Part shown: positions 60,841 to 64,000 of the stretch, in pieces
How the letters are laid out: each line of letters opens with the position of its first letter
How positions within the stretch are numbered: position 1 is the first letter of the stretch
NCBI GenBank assembly: GCA_963742725.1
Contig: CAVUMX010000001.1
Span: 2,604,001-2,668,000 of the forward strand
Source: CAVVAL01 sp963742725
GTDB taxonomy: Bacteria > Actinomycetota > Actinomycetes > Mycobacteriales > Cryptosporangiaceae
Direction: 5' to 3'
Length of the DNA: 64,000 nucleotides
Program-made: the position numbers and the translations under genes
Notes under the pieces: model-generated
Databases searched by the model: none
The model's input: the letters and a program-made list of their open reading frames with translations, nothing else
Told to the model about the DNA's origin: nothing

Positions 60841-61846
60841 AGCGGGCCGGCTCGGGGTTGCTGCGGCGCAGCGACGACCGCATCCCGTCGGACGTGAGGA
60901 CGCCGAGGTAGTGGTCGCCCTCCCGCACCGCGATCCAGTCGGCGTCGTTCTGGAGGAGCAGCGCGAACGCATCCTTCAGGGTGGCGTCGGACGTCACGCT
61001 GGGGATGCCGTTGGGGCCGGCCGGTTCGATGGCGCCGACCGCGCTGAACGGCACCACGTCCTCGGCGGAGATGCCGGTGACGGCGAGGCGGCGGAGCGAG
61101 CGGTCGCCGCCGACGAAGTCCGCGACGAAGTCGTTCGCGGGCGCGCCGAGCAGCGTGGACGGGTCGGCGTACTGCTCCAGCTTGCCGCCGTTGCTCAGGA
61201 CGGCGATCCGGTCGGCGAGCTTCACGGCCTCGTCGATGTCGTGCGTGACCAGCACGATCGTTTTCCGGACCTCGCGCTGGAGCCGCAGGAACTCCTCCTG
61301 GAGCCGGGCGCGCGCGATCGGGTCGATGGCCGAGAACGGCTCGTCCATCAGCAGGACGACCGGGTCGGCCGCGAGCGCCCTCGCCACGCCCACCCGCTGG
61401 CGCTGCCCACCGGACAGCTCGTGCGGGTAGCGGCGGCGGTACACGCCCGGGTCGAGCCCGACCAGGTCGAGCAGTTCGTTCACGCGGGCGGTCGTCCGGT
61501 CGGACTTCCAGCCCAGCAGGCGCGGCACGGTGGCCACGTTGGCCTGCACCGTCTGGTGCGGGAACAGCCCGACGTGCTGGATCACGTACCCGATACGGCG
61601 GCGGAGCTGGACCGGGTCGACGGTCGTGACGTCCTCGTCGCCCAGCCAGATCCGCCCGGACGTGGGCTCGATCAGCCGGTTGATCATGCGCAGCGTGGTC
61701 GACTTGCCGCAGCCGGACGGACCGACCAGCGCCACCAGCTCGCCCTCCGGGATCGCCAGGTTCAGCTCACCGACCGCGACCGAACCGCCCGGATAGGTCT
61801 TGCCCACGTTGTCGAGCCTGATCGCCGCTGGCGCGGTAGCGTCCAC
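60839..61846 (-). CDS. Quaternary-amine (glycine betaine/choline type) ABC transporter ATPase
   Basis: 335 residues from GTG 61846 (GAGAAGG 5 nt upstream). Walker A VALVGPSGCGKSTTLRMINRL, Q-loop YVIQHVGLFPHQTVQANV, signature ELSGGQRQRVGVARAL, Walker B PVVLLMDEPFSAIDPIAR and H-loop VLVTHDIDEAVKLADRIAVL. The long C-terminus (~240-330) has a CBS-type motif PSVTSDATLKDAFALLLQNDADWIAV, as in OpuA/ProV-type ATPases, which sense ionic strength. It is divergent from its permease genes by only 2 bp between start codons. Confidence 0.94.
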   Translation of the reverse strand: MDATAPAAIRLDNVGKTYPGGSVAVGELNLAIPEGELVALVGPSGCGKSTTLRMINRLIEPTSGRIWLGDEDVTTVDPVQLRRRIGYVIQHVGLFPHQTVQANVATVPRLLGWKSDRTTARVNELLDLVGLDPGVYRRRYPHELSGGQRQRVGVARALAADPVVLLMDEPFSAIDPIARARLQEEFLRLQREVRKTIVLVTHDIDEAVKLADRIAVLSNGGKLEQYADPSTLLGAPANDFVADFVGGDRSLRRLAVTGISAEDVVPFSAVGAIEPAGPNGIPSVTSDATLKDAFALLLQNDADWIAVREGDHYLGVLTSDGMRSSLRRSNPEPAR

Positions 61847-61848
61847 GT

Positions 61849-62547
61849 GTGCCTTCTCTCCCCGGGATACTGGCGGCGTCGCCCGACGAAGCGCCGAACC
61901 CGTGGTTCAGCTGGTCCTACGTGCGTGACAACGCTGACACCATCCTGACCGCTGGACGCGAGCACGTCACCTTGACAGCCCAGACTGTGATCATCGGCCT
62001 GGTCATCGCGATCCCGCTCGCGCTGCTCGCCAGCCGGGTCCGGTGGCTGTCGGCGCCCATCCTCGGCGTGTCCGGCCTGCTCTACACGATCCCGTCGCTG
62101 GCCCTGTTCGGGGTGCTCGTGCCGTACACCGGCACCGAGCAGCGGACGGTGCTCGTCGGCCTGGTGCTCTACGCGCTGCTGATCCTGGTCCGGAACACGC
62201 TGACGGGGCTCCAGAGCGTGCCGGACGACGTCCTCGACGCGGCAAAAGGCATGGGCTACGGCGCGGCGCGGATGTTCTGGCGGGTGGAGCTGCCGATCGC
62301 CGTGCCTGCCATGATGACGGGCATCCGGATCGCGACCGTGTCGACGATCGCGCTGGTCACCGTCGGTGTGGTCATCGGGCACGGCGGCTTCGGCAAGCTG
62401 ATCATCGAGGGCTTCAACAACAACTTCTACCGCGCCGAGATCGTCACCGGCACCCTGGCCTGCATCGGGTTGGCGCTCCTCGCCGACGTGCTGCTCGCCG
62501 GGCTGACCAGGCTCCTCGTGCCCTGGTCGGCGGGGGCACGGTCATGA
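61849..62547 (+). CDS. Quaternary-amine ABC transporter permease 1
   Basis: 232 residues from GTG 61849; GTG 61921 is an alternative start just before the first helix. BPD_transp_1-type permease with about 6 helices: VTLTAQTVIIGLVIAIPLALLASRV, PILGVSGLLYTIPSLALFGVLVPY, LYALLILVRNTLTGLQSVPDDVLDAAKGMGYGAARMFWRVELPIAVPAMMTGIRIA (the EAA loop) and a final helix. It matches OpuCB/BusAB-like subunits for glycine betaine or choline. The stop overlaps a 20-codon frame. Confidence 0.92.
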   Translation: MPSLPGILAASPDEAPNPWFSWSYVRDNADTILTAGREHVTLTAQTVIIGLVIAIPLALLASRVRWLSAPILGVSGLLYTIPSLALFGVLVPYTGTEQRTVLVGLVLYALLILVRNTLTGLQSVPDDVLDAAKGMGYGAARMFWRVELPIAVPAMMTGIRIATVSTIALVTVGVVIGHGGFGKLIIEGFNNNFYRAEIVTGTLACIGLALLADVLLAGLTRLLVPWSAGARS

Positions 62548-62606
62548 GCGAACGCAGTGAGCGAATCGATAGGTACAGCGCTGCCGCGAATGAGGCGCGC
62601 CCATGA
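62544..62606 (+). CDS. 20-residue linking micro-ORF (MSERSERI type)
   Basis: ATG 62544 overlaps the permease 1 stop (ATGA), the frame encodes exactly MSERSERIDRYSAAANEARP, and its TGA (62604-62606) overlaps the permease 2 ATG at 62603. It thus bridges the two permease genes with ATGA at both ends. The DNA begins ATGAGCGAACGCAGTGAGCG, a motif I know as a frequent actinomycete gene-start repeat. Seen: sequence and overlaps. Inferred: it maintains ribosome coupling, not a functional peptide. Confidence 0.5.
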   Translation: MSERSERIDRYSAAANEARP

Positions 62607-63307
62607 GCCTCATCGGGGACGCGCTGATCTGGCTCAACGACCCGGACAACTGGCGCGGCGACGACGGTATCGCCTACCTGATCGGCCAGCACATGGCGAT
62701 CTCCGCCGGCGCGGTCGCGCTCGGCTGTGTGATCGCGTGGCCGCTCGCCCTGTGGATGGGGCACACCGGCCGGGGCGGCGGCGTCACGGTCGTGCTGTCG
62801 AACATGTCGCGGGCCGTCCCGACGCTGGCCCTGCTCACGATCTTCGCGGTCACACCGATCGGGTTCGGTCCCCGGGCCACGGTGCTCGCGCTCGGCGTGT
62901 TCGCGATCCCGCCGCTGCTGTCCAACGCGTACACGGGCGTGCGGCAGGTCGATCCGGACGTCAAGGACGCCGCGCGCGGCATGGGTCTGTCCAGTGCCCA
63001 GATGCTGTGGCGGGTCGAGGTGCCGCTCGCCGTACCGCTCATCGCCGCGGGGCTCCGGACGGCGGCCGTCCAGGTGGTCGCCACGGCGACGCTGGCCGCG
63101 CTCGTCGCCGGCGGCGGGCTCGGGCTGATCATCAACCTCGGGCTCGGGCTCCGCGACTACCCGCAGGCGGTCGCCGGCGGCATCCTGGTCGTCGTCCTCG
63201 CCCTCGCGACGGACGGCGCCCTGTCGCTGCTCCAACGGGCGGTGACACCCCGGTCCGCGCGCCGCGCCCGCCGGTTCAAGACCCCGGCCACCGCCGCCGC
63301 GGAGTGA
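62603..63307 (+). CDS. Quaternary-amine ABC transporter permease 2
   Basis: 234 residues from ATG 62603. About 6 helices: AYLIGQHMAISAGAVALGCVIAWPLALWMG, VTVVLSNMSRAVPTLALLTIFAVTP, TVLALGVFAIPPLLSNAYTGVRQVDPDVKDAARGMGLSSAQMLWRVEVPLAVPLIAAGLRTA (EAA loop) and YPQAVAGGILVVVLALATDGALSLLQ. It pairs with permease 1, the second OpuCD-type subunit, sharing 30-40% by eye in the EAA region. A ~150 bp gap separates it from the binding-protein gene. Confidence 0.92.
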   Translation: MSLIGDALIWLNDPDNWRGDDGIAYLIGQHMAISAGAVALGCVIAWPLALWMGHTGRGGGVTVVLSNMSRAVPTLALLTIFAVTPIGFGPRATVLALGVFAIPPLLSNAYTGVRQVDPDVKDAARGMGLSSAQMLWRVEVPLAVPLIAAGLRTAAVQVVATATLAALVAGGGLGLIINLGLGLRDYPQAVAGGILVVVLALATDGALSLLQRAVTPRSARRARRFKTPATAAAE

Positions 63308-63457
63308 CGTAGGCCGCATCACATGCGGGTTACGACACTTCGACGGACGTTGCGCTCGGTACGTCACGCGTGTTCGCTGGAGGTGCGGGCGTCGGCTCTG
63401 GCCCGTCGGACACGCGTGGGGGCAACCGGCCCCGGCGGGACACAGAAGGCGGGCGTC

Positions 63458-64000
63458 ATGCGTTCACGGATTCTCGCGATGGCAGTCGTCGCGATCGGTC
63501 TCTCCGCGTCCCTTGTGGCGTGCGGCGAGTCGGGCTCGTCGTCCGACTCCGACAATGCATCCGGCAAGAAGGGATGCGCTCCAGTCCAGGGTGACGAACT
63601 GGTCGTCCTCGCCGACAGCAAGAAGCTCCAGACCGCCGACAACGTGATCCCGGCGGTCAACGCCAAGGCCGCGACCGCACCGCTGCTCGCCGCCCTCGAC
63701 AAGGTCGCCGACGAGCTGGACACCGAGATCCTCATCGGACTGAACCGGCAGGTCGACGTCGAACGGAAGACCTCGAAGGTCGCCGCCGAGACCTGGGTCG
63801 CCAAGACCCAGCTCGACCAGGGCCTGGCGAAGGGCACCGGCAAGGTCGTCATCGGCGCCGCCAACTTCGGCGAGAACCAGACGCTCGCCCACATCTACGC
63901 GCTCGTCCTCAAGGGCGCCGGCTTCGACACCTCCGTCAAGACGATCGGCAACCGCGAGCTGTACCTGCCGGAGCTGGAGAAGGGCGCCCTCACGATCGTC
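63458..64000 (+). CDS. Quaternary-amine ABC transporter substrate-binding lipoprotein, 5' part
   Basis: An open frame from ATG 63458 runs to the window end without a stop (181 codons seen). The N-terminus is a lipoprotein signal: RILAMAVVAIGLSASLVACGE with lipobox LVAC, then a Ser/Asp linker. The body reads LVVLADSKKLQTADNVIPAV, VDVERKTSKVAAETWVAKTQL, and GTGKVVIGAANFGENQTLAHIYALVLKGAGFDTSVKTIGNRELYLPELEKG, which matches the OpuCC/OsmF-type (PF04069) fold opening, with VVIGAANFGEN as the conserved GSKNFTEQ-like segment. It completes the transporter with the preceding permeases and the divergent ATPase. Confidence 0.93.
   Translation, partial: MRSRILAMAVVAIGLSASLVACGESGSSSDSDNASGKKGCAPVQGDELVVLADSKKLQTADNVIPAVNAKAATAPLLAALDKVADELDTEILIGLNRQVDVERKTSKVAAETWVAKTQLDQGLAKGTGKVVIGAANFGENQTLAHIYALVLKGAGFDTSVKTIGNRELYLPELEKGALTIV

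Overview
The window is a high-GC (roughly 70% by eye), gene-dense actinobacterial chromosome segment. The marker genes are H+-pyrophosphatase, topA, an MFS-thymidylate kinase fusion, holB and ricT, then dacB, an F420-type metalloprotease, tilS, hpt, ftsH, folE, folP, folB, folK and a DUF3180 gene. These orders, plus Tat and LPXTG proteins, thymidylate kinase fused to an MFS domain, and DUF1737/DUF5997/DUF3180 genes, point to a filamentous actinomycete, most likely Micromonosporales. I cannot name the genus. No phage, transposase, integrase or CRISPR array was seen.

Layout. 1-16.4 kb: housekeeping genes (hppA 3' part, topA, tmk fusion, holB, ricT), a membrane-anchored endonuclease/phosphatase-like protein, an LPXTG surface protein and an exported PLP enzyme. 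16.4-19.4 kb: thiamine genes thiE and, divergently, a TPP riboswitch followed by a 22-codon leader ORF and thiO-thiS-thiG. 19.4-21.1 kb: a decayed gene fragment and two related small membrane proteins. 21.1-33.8 kb: an exopolysaccharide locus. A tight seven-gene minus-strand operon encodes a dehydrogenase, aminotransferase and acetyltransferase for a nucleotide sugar, a phosphoglycosyl transferase, a MurJ-type flippase fused to a polymerase/ligase-like protein, a glycosyltransferase and a Wzz/Wzc-like protein. It is flanked by a secreted GH5-type glycosidase and a secreted polysaccharide deacetylase. 33.8-36.4 kb: thiC-thiD behind a second TPP riboswitch. 36.5-49.1 kb: a more variable stretch (secreted M28 peptidase, tRNA-Thr with an adjacent tRNA 3' remnant, lipoprotein, RTX-like protein, MerR and MarR regulators, drug exporter, DUF559-like protein). 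49.1-60.8 kb: ppa, dacB, tilS, hpt, ftsH and the folate operon, many genes linked by ATGA/GTGA overlaps. 60.8-64 kb: a quaternary-amine (glycine betaine type) ABC transporter, cut by the window end.

The two thiamine loci together cover thiazole formation from glycine (thiO, thiS, thiG), pyrimidine formation (thiC), HMP kinase (thiD) and coupling (thiE). The folate genes lie directly after ftsH. The exopolysaccharide operon holds most steps from sugar modification through lipid loading, flipping, polymerisation and length control.

The most unusual signals are: (a) several 48-56 bp palindromes at gene ends, including one arm sequence found twice 56 kb apart and another that brackets a single DUF559-like gene; (b) micro-ORFs joined by start/stop overlaps, one directly under TPP riboswitch control; (c) the flippase-polymerase fusion next to a Wzc-like protein whose Walker A lysine is replaced by arginine; (d) a tRNA 3'-end remnant next to tRNA-Thr.
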